Positions 1-10,837 of a stretch of 64,000 nt of DNA are shown here, one piece after another (the stretch's first letter is position 1; the number at the start of each line of letters is the position of its first letter). Both the position numbers and the translations under genes were made by a program. The notes under the pieces are model-generated. The model saw nothing but the letters and a program-made list of their open reading frames with translations. It ran no database searches and was not told the DNA's origin. The stretch is from Saprospiraceae bacterium (GTDB lineage Bacteria > Bacteroidota > Bacteroidia > Chitinophagales > Saprospiraceae): NCBI GenBank assembly GCA_016710585.1, contig JADJVN010000029.1, forward strand, positions 31,195-95,194, written 5' to 3'.

Positions 1-815
1 GTCTTAACTTTAAATAAATCTTTCTCATATACTAAAAGATCGACATGCATCTTTGCATTATCAACTATGGTGAACATGGATAGTGATGCATCAACTGTCG
101 AACCAATATGTACTCCAACATCAGTGATGTGGCCACTGATTGGCGCTTTGATCGGTATAATAGGTGAATCTGAATTTGAAGCCATTAAAATATTTTGATC
201 CAAAATATTTATTTGACTTTGCAGTGAGGCAATCTTTTTTTCCTCAATTTGTAAATCTGCCTCAACACGTTGCAAGGTCTTTTTTGCATTTGCCAATTCA
301 TCATTCAATGATTTCTGCCTTTGGTACTCCAATTTCAAATATTCCAACTGTGCAGTAGAAATGCTTAATGACTCTTTCAACTTTTCTCTCTCTAATCTGA
401 TATTATTGTAATCTAGTGATTGAATTGTGGCCAAGGTCTGACCAGCTTTCACATATTGTCCTTCGATGACTTGGATACTCTTCACATTTCCTTTTACTAT
501 AGAACTCACTTGAGCTTGATTTTGAGGAGGAAGTTTAGTATAACCACTGGCATGAATGACTTCACTTAAATTTTTCATTTCAAACCAACCTGTATCAATA
601 CCTGATTGCTGATACTGGGCTAAATTCAGATGGACCATTTCGCCATGATCGTGTTCTTCCTCACCAACTGGGGCATCCCCTTGTTTCTCCCCTTCCACCA
701 TAGGCTGTTCATTTGACTCTTCATGATGATCGTGTGAGGCATGAATTTTTTGATAAATAACCACTGCTAATAATATAAAAATTATGACAGTAAGAATATA
801 TAATAAATTTTTCAT
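1..815 (-). CDS. RND efflux periplasmic adaptor (membrane fusion protein, CusB/CzcB type), 3' end cut off
   Basis: The reading frame opens at an ATG at 815 and stays open to the window edge, so the C-terminal part is missing. An N-terminal membrane anchor (about residues 3-18) is followed by a histidine- and acid-rich stretch (about 25-60, with HDHHEE and EEEHDHGE), a biotinyl-lipoyl-like segment (about 100-125), a coiled-coil hairpin (about 130-210) and a second lipoyl half. This is the order of the membrane fusion subunit that links an inner-membrane RND pump to an outer-membrane channel. The His-rich linker suggests a divalent or monovalent heavy metal as substrate. It is the last visible gene of the minus-strand operon and lies 12 bp after the channel gene. 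The metal is not identifiable from sequence. Confidence 0.85.
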   Translation of the reverse strand, partial: MKNLLYILTVIIFILLAVVIYQKIHASHDHHEESNEQPMVEGEKQGDAPVGEEEHDHGEMVHLNLAQYQQSGIDTGWFEMKNLSEVIHASGYTKLPPQNQAQVSSIVKGNVKSIQVIEGQYVKAGQTLATIQSLDYNNIRLEREKLKESLSISTAQLEYLKLEYQRQKSLNDELANAKKTLQRVEADLQIEEKKIASLQSQINILDQNILMASNSDSPIIPIKAPISGHITDVGVHIGSTVDASLSMFTIVDNAKMHVDLLVYEKDLFKVK

Positions 816-827
816 TGATTTAAAATT

Positions 828-2048
828 TTATGGTTGTGTATAATATTGTATTAATAAAATAGATTGATTTAATTCGTCAATACTTTGAAAATATTTTTTT
901 TGTAATTCCAAACTACTCTGTATTGATTGTAAATATTCAATATAAGGGATCTCACCATCCTGATAAGCGAACTTTGCTTTACGAGTCATCTCCTCTGCCG
1001 CCACTAATGAACCTGATATATAATTTTGATAGATTTGCTTTTGAATTTGATAATGTTTTATTTCATTGTCAAGTTGTTGCTGTAATGCAAATTTTTCTCT
1101 TTCAACACCTAGCATTTGTACTGCGATTTCTACCTTATTCGATCGTAACATATTACTATTAGATCTCCAGTTAAACAAGGGCAAACTCAATCCTAAATGA
1201 AGACTTTGAAACCTTGGCTGTCTATCATAATATTTCACTACACCACCTATTTCTTGAGGACCAACTATAGATTGTAAATTATATCCAACTCTTATATCTG
1301 GAAGAAGTGAAGATCTTGAATATTTCAATTCTTGTTTCGACAAATTAAGCAAAGCATTTGCTACATTCAAGTTACTGTGCTTGTCAGAAATAGAACCCAC
1401 GGCAGGTAGTTCAAGGATTAATGACGATGCTGTTGGCAGTATATCAATGTTTTGATTCAATAATAATTTCAATGCTAAAATCTCATCGCGATATTTACCA
1501 TCAATCTCCATGAGGTCTTGTTGAATCATCGATGCTTCTAACTCAGCAATAGATTTTTCGATTGTTTTAGCTTCACCAAATTTTACTTTTGCATTAGCAA
1601 TCTTTACAAATTCAACTATCAAACTATCCTCTTTTAAAGTTAGTTTTTCTATGTGCTTCCAATAAATTGCTTTGTACCAATGTTGACTCAATTTTAATTT
1701 AAGTTTTCTTTCAAATTGAATTTTCTCCATATCGTTCAGAAATAATTTCTGCTTCAAAACATTTCCTTTTTGATTATACTTATACGGATTTGATATCGAC
1801 TGAGATATTTGGTAGTTTGCATCTCTGAAGTGACTATTGTTTTGTCCAATGATCGCAGATACTTCTGTAGGATCAAAAAGTGAAACAGATTTTCGCCTAT
1901 ATTCCAAAGATTCATTCTGTAAAACAAATTGTTGGATCTCACTATTGGACTTTAATGCCAATCGATATAGCTCATCAAAATTATTTAGATTTTGAGCGTG
2001 AATTTGAAATTGTAAAACTGAACATATAAATAAAGTTAATTTTCTCAT
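828..2048 (-). CDS. TolC-family outer-membrane efflux channel (CusC/CzcC type)
   Basis: A 406-residue protein with a signal peptide (about 1-18, ending HAQ) and long amphipathic helices, including the repeated pattern of two helical hairpins typical of outer membrane efflux proteins. It should form the outer-membrane duct for the RND pump encoded just upstream. The start ATG at 2048 overlaps the stop of the pump gene by 4 bp, and the adaptor gene follows 12 bp downstream, so the three are almost surely cotranscribed. Length is normal for Bacteroidota members of this family. The family call is firm; the substrate is inferred from the neighbours. Confidence 0.85.
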   Translation of the reverse strand: MRKLTLFICSVLQFQIHAQNLNNFDELYRLALKSNSEIQQFVLQNESLEYRRKSVSLFDPTEVSAIIGQNNSHFRDANYQISQSISNPYKYNQKGNVLKQKLFLNDMEKIQFERKLKLKLSQHWYKAIYWKHIEKLTLKEDSLIVEFVKIANAKVKFGEAKTIEKSIAELEASMIQQDLMEIDGKYRDEILALKLLLNQNIDILPTASSLILELPAVGSISDKHSNLNVANALLNLSKQELKYSRSSLLPDIRVGYNLQSIVGPQEIGGVVKYYDRQPRFQSLHLGLSLPLFNWRSNSNMLRSNKVEIAVQMLGVEREKFALQQQLDNEIKHYQIQKQIYQNYISGSLVAAEEMTRKAKFAYQDGEIPYIEYLQSIQSSLELQKKYFQSIDELNQSILLIQYYTQP

Positions 2049-5000
2049 TTGATCTGGTTTGAAGATTTAGTAATTACTGTTTCCAAAATTGCATAAAGAA
2101 TTGGTAGCACTATTAATGTGAGCAAGGTCGAACTAATCAAACCACCGATTACAACAGTAGCTAAAGGCTTCTGTACTTCTGCTCCTGCCCCATTGCTCAA
2201 TGCCATAGGTAAAAAACCTAAGGAGGCTACTGCAGCAGTCATAATTACAGGACGAAGTCGAACTAAAGTTCCATTGTAAATCCGATCATAGATATTCGTC
2301 ACACCTTCATCCTTTAATTGATTATAATAAGATATCAACACAATGCCATTTAACACAGCAACACCGAACAATGCAATGAATCCAATACCTGCTGAAATAC
2401 TAAAAGGCATATTGCGCAGCCACAATCCAAATATTCCACCGATCGCTGCAAGTGGAATAGCTGTGAAGATTAATATACTTTGAGCTACACTTTTAAAAGT
2501 AAAATATAATAAAACAAATATCAAAAGAAGTGAAATAGGTACTGCAAAAGAGAGTCTTTTGTTTGCTTCAATATAATTTTGAAATTGACCACCGTAAGTG
2601 ACATAATATCCTGGTGGCAATTTTATTTTATCATTAAACACTTTTTTTACATCTTCCACGATACTTTTCACATCGCGACCTCTAGCATTTAGACCTATGG
2701 TAATCCTTCGTTTACCATCCTCTCTACTTATCTGTGCTGCACCATTTTCATATTGAATATTCGCTACTTGTTCTAATGGAACTTGATTCCCAGAAGGCAA
2801 AGGAATAAACAAATTTTTTAATTGATCCATATTGTTTCTTTGGTCTTCACTAAGCCTTACAACGAGATCAAATCTTCGCTCTCCTTCATAGATCACTCCT
2901 GCTTTTTCTCCTGCAAATCCCATTCGAATAATTTGATTGAGATCCGACACATGAAGACCATATAAAGCCAATTTGTCCTTGTCAAATTTTACTGTGATCT
3001 GGGGCAAACCTGATGCCTGTTCAGCTCTGGCATCTTCAACTCCTGGAATCGATTTTATTTCAGACTCGACTTCCTTTGAAAGCCCAGAAAGCAAATCAAG
3101 ATCTTCTCCAAATATTTTTATTGCAATGTCAGTTCTTACACCTGTCATCAACTCATTAAAACGCATTTGAATAGGTTGATTAAACTCAGTAGTAATCCCA
3201 GGAATTTGTTCCAAAGTTTTTTCTATTTTGGCCATTAACTCATCAGTAGTCTTAGCGCTTACCCATTCCTTTTTAGGCTTCAAAATAATCATGACATCTG
3301 CTACTTCCATTGGCATAGGATCTGTAGGAATTTCTGCACTTCCTATTTTACTCACCACCTTTTCTATTTCTGGGAAATTATCTTTCAATAATTTTTCTGA
3401 CTTGCTGGTTGCTTCGATTTCTTGTGATAAAGAACTACCCGCAGGAATGATCACATGTGTAGCTAAATCCCCTTCATCCAATTTTGGAATAAATTCACCT
3501 CCAAGATTAATAAAAATATAAATGCTTAAAAGTAAAAATCCAATCGTAACACAAATCACATACGTCTTTAGCCTCATGGCAGACTTTAATATAGGCATAA
3601 AATACACCAGAAATAAAAGTCATAATTCTATCACTAATATTCTCTTCTTGTTTTGTCTTTTTACTTAGAAACAAAGCTGACATCATCGGCACATAAGTTA
3701 AGGATAAAATGAAAGCCCCTAGTATAGCAAAGCTCACTGTCTGTGCCATGGGTTTAAACATCTTTCCTTCTATTCCAACTAAAGCAAGAATAGGCAAATA
3801 AACGATTAAAATAATGATCTCTCCGAAGGCTGCACTGCTTCTTATTTTACTTGATGATACAAAGACTTGCTCGTCCATTTCTTGTTGGCTAAGCACCAAC
3901 TGATTTGAATTTTTATTATGATTATAAATTCGATGAACAATGGCTTCAACGATGATTACAGCGCCATCAACGATTAGTCCAAAATCTATTGCTCCAAGAC
4001 TCATCAAATTCCCACTCACACCAAATGCTCTCATCAAACTCACTGCAAAAAGTAATGCCAATGGAATCACGGAGGCAACAATCAATCCAGCTCTCCAATT
4101 CCCTATCAAGAGTACCAAAATAAAAATTACAATTAAAGCGCCTTCAAGGAGATTAGTCTTCACTGTAGTGATCGCATTATTTACAAGTTTAGATCGATCA
4201 AGATAAGCCTCCATTGCTACTTTTTTTATGATTGGGCGTCTACCGAGATCTACACGATCTTTAACAAGTTCAATGACTTCAGCACTGTTCTCACCTTTCA
4301 GCATCATGACCATACCATTCACTGCTTCACCCTTTCCATCTTTCGTAGTCGCACCATAACGGATCGCCTTACCCAATCTCACTTCTGCAACATCTCGAAT
4401 TAATACTGGCACACCCCCATGTGTGGTTATGACTATTTTATTAACATCTTCCATAGTGCTAATCATCCCGATACCACGAATGAAATACGCATTGGGTTTT
4501 TTATCAATATATGCCCCTCCTGTATTTTCATTATTTTTTTGCAAAGCTTCAAATATTTGTAGGATATTAATATTCATGCTTTTCAATTTATCAGGATGCA
4601 CAGCCACTTCTATTTCCTTAAGATGCCCTCCTAAAGTATTGACCTCAGCCACCCCTTTTAATCCCAATATCTGTGGCTTTACAATCCAATCTTGTGCTGT
4701 CCTAAGATCCATCAAACTGATTGAATCTTCATAACCTGGTTTTGCAAAAAGGACATATTGATAGATCTCACCTAGACCTGTACTAATAGGTGCCATGACA
4801 GGCGTTCCAAGACCGGGAGCAATATTCACTTCTGCTTCCTTCAAACGCTCGGATATTTGACTTCGCGCCCAATAGATATCCACCGATTCTTCAAACACAA
4901 CTGTTATTACAGATAATCCAAATTTGGAAGTGCTCCGTAGTTCTACCAGTTTTGGAATAGTCTTTATCGATTGCTCTAAAGGATAGGTAATTAATTGTTC

Positions 5001-5183
5001 AATCTCCTGTGTCGCCAAAGATGGAGAGCTTGTAATTATTTGAACTTGATTGTTGGTAATATCAGGCAATGCATCAATCGGTAAATGTCGAAAATTAAAT
5101 ATCCCCAACAAAATCAAACCAAGAGTGCCCAATAAAACAATACTCTTATTTTTTATAGAAAAACGGATGATTTGGTCCAACAT
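2045..5183 (-). CDS. Heavy-metal efflux RND pump, CusA/CzcA family, one frameshift
   Basis: Two overlapping frames together encode one inner-membrane proton-driven pump of about 1,040 residues. The first (5183 to 3507) has the N-terminal helix, the porter domain and the membrane helices with the family signature DFGLIVDGAVIIVEA. The second (readable from about 3607 to 2045) has the second porter half and the last six helices. The frame changes near 3590-3610, around the segment coding for FYxxPILKSAM, where skipping one base restores the expected sequence. No long homopolymer marks the site, so either a sequencing error or a true mutation is possible. It sits between the His-rich small gene and the channel gene in one operon. 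The CusA/CzcA family is clear; Cu/Ag versus Zn/Co/Cd is not decided. Confidence 0.85.
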
Positions 5184-5256
5184 AATTCTATGTATTTTAA
5201 TATGATAAAAAATGAAATATGATCACCCCAAATATTGGAATGACCGATTAAAATAA

Positions 5257-5631
5257 TTATAAGAATTGTGGTGGACCTCGAAGGGTAATACTGACTAAGT
5301 GTGGTGATACAGGATTGAAATTGGAACTTATAAAATTATGCTTTTGAACTTGACTTGAATCAATTTCAACCCAGTACAAATTCAAACAGCTAATCACTTC
5401 AATAAAGAGGTATTTCAAAGATATGTGGGTATATTGAAAACCCCAATTGGCTTGATCAAAATGATCTACAATATGCAAATGATCATCTGAATGCTCATCA
5501 GAATCAATGCAAGTATGCTCATGACAAAGGCTTGCTTCATCCCAAGTGTCATGATGGTGATGAGGAATAATAAGATGACATAGGATATTTAAGCCTACAA
5601 AAATCATCAAAAACTTATTCCTTAACTTCAT
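5257..5631 (-). CDS. Small histidine-rich secreted or membrane protein of the metal-efflux operon
   Basis: A small protein of about 124 residues with an N-terminal hydrophobic segment (about 6-22), then a PHHHHD cluster and a His/Asp/Glu/Cys-rich stretch (about 24-60) that looks like a metal-binding region, and a C-terminus ending RGPPQFL. I recognise no named family. Small proteins of this kind often precede CusA-type operons in Bacteroidota, so a metal-binding role in the periplasm is likely but inferred. The frame stays open to 5664, but I chose the ATG at 5631 because a perfect -7 box (5641-5648) lies just upstream, which would put the upstream start before the transcription start. Confidence 0.6.
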   Translation of the reverse strand: MKLRNKFLMIFVGLNILCHLIIPHHHHDTWDEASLCHEHTCIDSDEHSDDHLHIVDHFDQANWGFQYTHISLKYLFIEVISCLNLYWVEIDSSQVQKHNFISSNFNPVSPHLVSITLRGPPQFL

Positions 5632-5640
5632 AAAACAATG

Positions 5641-5648
5641 CAAAAGTA
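5641..5648 (-). promoter_or_regulatory. Candidate Bacteroidota -7 box for the metal-efflux operon
   Basis: On the minus strand this reads TACTTTTG, a perfect match to TAnnTTTG, and is 9 bp before the ATG at 5631. It implies a very short or absent 5' leader. No clear -33 element was found. Confidence 0.45.
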
Positions 5649-5860
5649 CTACTAAATTAATCAAAGCTTAGTTAATATTTTCAAAATATTCTCACGGAGT
5701 TTGATTATTATCCATTGCCTCCAATTAGAATAATCCATTTATACCGCACTATTAATCATTCAATTTATGAGTTAATCAATAAAATAAAAAAAAAGAAAAT
5801 TGCTTTAAAAAGCATAAAAATTTAACAACAAATATCATATTAAGGCATTATTATACAGGC

Positions 5861-7063
5861 ATGGAAATAAAGTTGCATAGACCAATAATATTAATCATAA
5901 AAAGAGTTCTTGAAGAAATATTTCAAGACAAAAGACCTGCTGATAAATGCCTAGAATTTGCATTCAAAAATAATAAACAATTGGGTGCTAGAGATCGAGC
6001 ACTTATAGCAGAAACAGTTTATGAAATACTTCGATATTTTGAATTGTATGCATATTGTGCTAATACAAGGACTAACTTTTGGCATATCATAGCGAGCTAT
6101 TTCATAATTCAAGATCAGAAACTCCCTGCATGGTCAGAATGGCAAAATCTAAACATCGCCTTAATTCAAAAATTATACAAAGAAGCTCAACAACAAAGAC
6201 GATTACATGAATCTATTCCTGAATGGTTGGATGAACTAGGACAAGATGAATTAAAAAATGAATGGGAAAATATCTTATCAGCACTAAATAAAAAAGCCGA
6301 TTCAGTAATCAGAGTCAACACACTAAAAATAAATAATCAAGATTTACAAAAAAAATTATTTGAAGCGAATATTCCTTTTCAAACAATTGATCAAAACGAA
6401 AATGCAATAATCATCCATAAAAAAAATATTTTCCAAAGTGATTTATTTAAAAATGGATATTTCGAAATGCAAGATACAGCATCTCAACTTGTAGCCCCTT
6501 TCCTTGATTTACAATCTGGAATGCGAGTCATCGATGCATGTGCAGGAGCTGGAGGAAAAAGTCTTCATATCTCTAGTTTGTTACAAAACAAAGGCTACGT
6601 CATTAGTCTGGATACTGAAAAATGGAAATTGGAAGAGTTAAAAAAACGAGCCAAACGAAATGGTGTGAGCATCATTGAGACAAGATGGATTGAGAATAAT
6701 AAAGTTATAAAAAGACTTCACGAATCCTGTGATCGACTTTTACTCGATGTTCCTTGCAGTGGTTTGGGAGTGTTAAGACGCAATCCAGATGCTAAATGGA
6801 AACTAACTAAAGAATTTATTGAAGAAGTAAAAAAAACACAATTATCAATATTAGATAGTTATTGTAAAATGTTGCGTCCAGGTGGAAAAATGGTTTATGC
6901 TACTTGCAGCATACTCCCGTCAGAAAATCAAAACCAGATCTCAACATTTTTAAATAAGCACAAAGAATTTATCCTTGAAGAAGAAAAAACAATTTGGCCA
7001 CATCAATTTGGTTTTGATGGATTTTATATGGCTCGTCTAAAAAAAATAAATTCCACAGAATGA
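5861..7063 (+). CDS. RsmB/NOP-family rRNA (cytosine-5) methyltransferase
   Basis: A 400-residue S-adenosylmethionine-dependent RNA methyltransferase. The N-terminal third resembles the NusB-like/RsmB leader region. The SAM site is at about 225-234 (DACAGAGGKS). The two catalytic cysteines of m5C methyltransferases are present: Cys299 in DVPCSGLG and Cys349 in YATCSILP. Arg-Asn-Pro-Asp (307-310) matches the RRNPD signature of this family. It probably methylates 16S rRNA in the cytoplasm, though the exact base cannot be assigned. Its stop overlaps the start of the next gene by 4 bp (ATGA), so the two are translationally coupled. Confidence 0.88.
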   Translation: MEIKLHRPIILIIKRVLEEIFQDKRPADKCLEFAFKNNKQLGARDRALIAETVYEILRYFELYAYCANTRTNFWHIIASYFIIQDQKLPAWSEWQNLNIALIQKLYKEAQQQRRLHESIPEWLDELGQDELKNEWENILSALNKKADSVIRVNTLKINNQDLQKKLFEANIPFQTIDQNENAIIIHKKNIFQSDLFKNGYFEMQDTASQLVAPFLDLQSGMRVIDACAGAGGKSLHISSLLQNKGYVISLDTEKWKLEELKKRAKRNGVSIIETRWIENNKVIKRLHESCDRLLLDVPCSGLGVLRRNPDAKWKLTKEFIEEVKKTQLSILDSYCKMLRPGGKMVYATCSILPSENQNQISTFLNKHKEFILEEEKTIWPHQFGFDGFYMARLKKINSTE

Positions 7064-7470
7064 TCAAAAGAGATATTTTTCAGTTTGCTGTAGTTGTTCC
7101 AGATTATGATCAAGCAATTGATTTTTATACCAAAAAATTAAACTTTATCTTAAAGGAAGACACCCAATTATCTGAATCAAAACGTTGGGTAGTCATCTCT
7201 CCTTCGTCAAATGCTTCATGTTCCATTCTCCTAGCTAAAGCAGCAAATCAAAAACAAATTGATTCCATAGGAAATCAAACTGGTGGACGCGTTTTTATCT
7301 TTTTACATACAGATAACATTGAGCAAGAATATCAAAATATGATCTCACATCATATAAAAATAGTGAGAAATATTTCGATTGAAACGTATGGCAAGGTATT
7401 TGTTTTTGAAGATATTTTCGGAAATCTTTGGGATGTTATTGAACCATTTAAATCAATACAAAATGGTTGA
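7060..7470 (+). CDS. VOC-family (glyoxalase/bleomycin-resistance-like) protein
   Basis: A 136-residue single-domain protein with the vicinal-oxygen-chelate pattern: an opening FAVVVPDYDQAIDFYTKKL, a central strand ending in GRVFIFLHTDNIE, and a closing GKVFVFEDIFGNLWDVIEP. The position of the last Glu fits a metal ligand of the fold. Many such proteins are lyases, dioxygenases or resistance proteins, and the substrate cannot be told here. The start overlaps the rRNA methyltransferase stop by 4 bp. Confidence 0.8.
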   Translation: MIKRDIFQFAVVVPDYDQAIDFYTKKLNFILKEDTQLSESKRWVVISPSSNASCSILLAKAANQKQIDSIGNQTGGRVFIFLHTDNIEQEYQNMISHHIKIVRNISIETYGKVFVFEDIFGNLWDVIEPFKSIQNG

Positions 7471-7505
7471 TTTATTGATGAAAATAGATTTAACTGAATT
7501 ATTAG

Positions 7506-7513
7506 TATATTTG
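7506..7513 (+). promoter_or_regulatory. Candidate -7 box for the S9 peptidase gene
   Basis: Reads TATATTTG, a perfect TAnnTTTG match, 18 bp before the ATG at 7532. This also supports choosing 7532 as the peptidase start rather than the in-frame upstream extension into the VOC gene. Confidence 0.45.
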
Positions 7514-7531
7514 CAAAAATTTAATTTTAAA

Positions 7532-10199
7532 ATGAAAACTTTTTTATTTATGTCTTTCATATTTATGGCTGGTACAGTTATTACAGCACAAAAAACTAAG
7601 GATGCGATGCCTCCCATTATAGATCGCGAGATATTTTTTGGGGATCCAGAAATAGCTGGTGCGCAACTTTCACCCAATGGAAAATTTGTCAGCTTCATAA
7701 AACCGTTCAATGGAACACGCAATATATGGGTCAAAAAAGCAACTGATCCTTTTGAATCAGCTAGACCAATTACTGCAGATACAAAGAGGCCTATCAGCAG
7801 TTATTTTTGGTCCAATGACAGTAAATATATCCTTTATGTCCAAGACAAAGGTGGCAATGAAAATTTCATGATCTATGCTGTTAATCCAATGGAAAAAAAT
7901 GAGCTTGGTGCTGAAGTTCCGAAGTCAAGAAATTTGACAGATAAAGAAAATGTTCGAGCTCAAATTTATGCTGTACCAAAATCTAATCCTGACATCATGT
8001 TCATAGGATTAAATGATAGGGATCCAGCTTGGCATGATCTATATGAATTGAAAATTTCTACTGGTGAATTAAAATTATTACGACAGAATACAGAGCGAAT
8101 GGTGAGTTGGATTTTTGATTTAAAAGACAAACTTAAATTAGCAATGAGGGCCAATGAAGATGGATCTAATGATTTGCTTAGAGTCGATGCAAATGGTTTT
8201 ACAAAAATATACAGTACTCCAATTTTAGAAAAATTTTTATCCAGTCTATTTTCACACAGATGGCGTTCAAGTTTATTTGGTCACTGACAAGGGAAATGAT
8301 GTCAACTTATCTAGATTAATTTTATTAAATATCAACAATAAAAAAGAAACTTTCGTTGAATCAGATCCAGAGAAGAAAGTTGATTTTGGCAATGTATCAT
8401 TTTCTGAATTAAATCATCAAATGATCTCTACTAGCTATGAAGATGACAAATTAAGAATCTACTGGAAAGATAAAACGTATGAGGAAGAATATAAAGCATT
8501 GAAAAAACAATTCAAAGGCATGGAAGTGGGATTCAATAATTCCACAAAAGATGAAAAAATTTGGTTGTTATCTGTTTATTCCGACACCGATCCAGGATCT
8601 GTTTATTTATATGATCGAAATACAAAAAAAGTAACTTTCCAATACAGACCAAGACCAAAAATGCCATTGAAGGATTTGTCACCAATGAGAGCAATTAAAT
8701 ACAAATCTTCAGATGGATTAGAGATTCCAGCTTATTTGACATTACCGAAAGGCGCGTCTGCAAAAAATCTACCGCTTATAGTCAACCCTCATGGTGGACC
8801 ATGGGCAAGAGATGCTTGGGGCTATGATCCTTATGCACAATTTTTATCTAATAGAGGTTATGCAGTATTGCAAGTTAATTTTAGAAGTTCTACTGGCTTC
8901 GGTAAAAAATTCTTGAATGCTGGAAATAAACAATGGGGCGATCTGATGCAAGATGATTTAACTTGGGGCGTGAAACACCTCGTATCAAAAGGAATCGTGG
9001 ATCCAAAAAGAGTTGGTATCATGGGTGGCTCTTATGGTGGTTATGCTACACTAGCTGGACTTACCTTTACTCCTGATGTATATGCTTGTGGTGTTTCTAT
9101 AGTTGGGCCTTCAAGCTTGTTGACCTTATTACAATCTATTCCTCCATATTGGGAAGCAGGAAGAATCGTATTCCATGAAAGAATGGGAGATCCAACGAAT
9201 CCAGAAGGTGAAGCACAATTAAAAAGACAATCACCACTGTTCTCAGTTGACAAAATTAAAGTCCCATTAATGGTGGTTCAAGGTGCAAATGATCCAAGGG
9301 TAAAAAAAGCAGAATCAGATCAAATCGTCATTGCAATGCGAGAGAAAAAATTACCAGTTGAATATATTTGTGCACCAGACGAAGGACATGGATTTGCAAG
9401 ACCAGTGAATAATATGGCTTTTCTTGCTGCTGCAGAAAAATTTCTTGCTGCACATTTGGGAGGTCGCTATCAATCTGAAATTCCTGCACCTATTGCTACA
9501 AGACTAAAAGAAATCACAGTAGATATTAACACGGTTTCTCTTGTAGAAAAAATTGATCCATCTAAACTAAATCTCGCCACGGCAAGTCGTTCACTTCAAG
9601 CTGGAAAATATGAATATAGTGTCAATCTAGATGCTATGGGACATAAAATGGATTTTCCACAAAACATTGAAGTCATGGATAAAGGAGACCACCTTATCAT
9701 CAAAGATGAAATGAAGATGCCAATGGGCGCATTAAAAGAAGAGGCAAAGCTCAATAAACAATCTTTAGAATTAATGAGCAGATACGTAGATCAAGGTCCA
9801 GTCAATATGCTACTTGAATACAAACAGGATCAAATAGAGGGAAAAATAAATATGTCCGGTAATAAAACGGATGTAAAAATAAAATCTTCAAATCATCATA
9901 TCGGTGATGGCGCAGGAGCTTGTTTGATTGTATCAACTTTAGATCTAGGAAATGATTATAAAGCCTTATCCTATCAAGCTGATCTTCAAAAAATGGAAGA
10001 AAAAATGATGTCCATCACAGTTGTTGGATCTGAAAAAGTAAACAATATCGATTGTTATATTGTAGAAATAAAATCTGCAACAGGTGAAGCAGGATCTGCC
10101 ACATATTGGGTGAGTAAAGAAAGTAATCCACGCACATTGAAGTATAAACTTATCATTGCAGAAATGGGAGGCGCTACAATGACAGGAATGCTAAAATAA
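7532..10199 (+). CDS. S9-family prolyl oligopeptidase-like serine peptidase with extra C-terminal domain, one frameshift
   Basis: A secreted peptidase of about 890 residues. The signal peptide starts at the ATG at 7532 (MKTFLFMSFIFM..., cleaved near ITAQ). A beta-propeller region is followed by an alpha/beta-hydrolase domain with Ser in GGSYGG (codon at 9030), Asp in GANDPR (9291) and His in DEGHGF (9387). About 200 further residues after the hydrolase resemble a DUF3108-like beta domain. The frame breaks near 8232-8245, in a run of five A then five T; removing one base reads through as NFYPVYFHTDG, matching the propeller. It probably cleaves short peptides in the periplasm. The break looks like a homopolymer error rather than decay, since both halves are well conserved. 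Confidence 0.85.
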
Positions 10200-10230
10200 A
10201 TAAGGTTTTGTATAATTAAAAACGATATAG

Positions 10231-10719
10231 ATGAATAGAGTTACTGTTCTTTTTCTGGTTTTTATTTTTGTATATTTTTCTTGCAGTAGTATCAAAAAAA
10301 CACAAAGTCAATTAGAATATGATCCTGTAATGCAACAAGATAGAATGCCAGGATCTGAATCTGAAGCAATGGAATCGATTGAAATTCCTGATACAGCAGG
10401 TAAAGTCGCTAAAGTAGTTTTTGATTCAACTAAGTATCATTTTGGTGTCGTTTATGAAGGTGATAAAGTAGAGCGAGAAATTTTTTTTACAAATGTAGGC
10501 GAAGGAGATCTACTCATTGAACTTGTGACTGCCTGTGAATGTACACAATTGGACTGGTCAAGATTGCCAATAAAAAAAGGGCAAAGGAGTAAAATATCGA
10601 TCAGTTACAATAGTAAAGGAAAAGATGGTCCTCAGATTGTTGATGTTGATATTATCGGCAACATGGATCCCATCGTAGCTGGAACAAAATTCTACATCAC
10701 TGTCTTAAAAAAAGAATAG
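10231..10719 (+). CDS. DUF1573 lipoprotein
   Basis: A 162-residue protein with a lipoprotein signal (hydrophobic segment then SCSS, Cys about residue 18), a short linker and a DUF1573 domain (about 68-150: YHFGVVYEGDKVEREIFFTN... then CECTQLDW and a GPQIVDVDIIGN strand). The domain is an Ig-like fold common in Bacteroidota surface and periplasmic proteins; its function is unknown. The gene starts 31 bp after the peptidase and is followed by a strong terminator. Confidence 0.82.
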   Translation: MNRVTVLFLVFIFVYFSCSSIKKTQSQLEYDPVMQQDRMPGSESEAMESIEIPDTAGKVAKVVFDSTKYHFGVVYEGDKVEREIFFTNVGEGDLLIELVTACECTQLDWSRLPIKKGQRSKISISYNSKGKDGPQIVDVDIIGNMDPIVAGTKFYITVLKKE

Positions 10720-10747
10720 AGTCTTAAATTAAATTCATTCTTCTGCG

Positions 10748-10785
10748 AAAAAAAAGCCATTGATTCAAATCAACGGCTTTTTTTT
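10748..10785 (+). terminator. Rho-independent terminator after the DUF1573 gene
   Basis: A run of eight A, then GCC-A-TTGATT, a 2-nt gap, AATCAA-C-GGC and a run of eight T. The arms pair over about 17 bp with one A.C mismatch. The flanking A and T runs would let it act on either strand. Confidence 0.8.
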
Positions 10786-10837
10786 ATTTATACACTCAAA
10801 AATCTCTTTGTACCTTTACAGTAGATATCCGATATCC

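Noticed and set aside
3507..3607. Programmed +1 frameshift in the RND pump gene
   Set aside because: No slippery sequence or stimulating structure was seen, and many other genes in the window have similar breaks.
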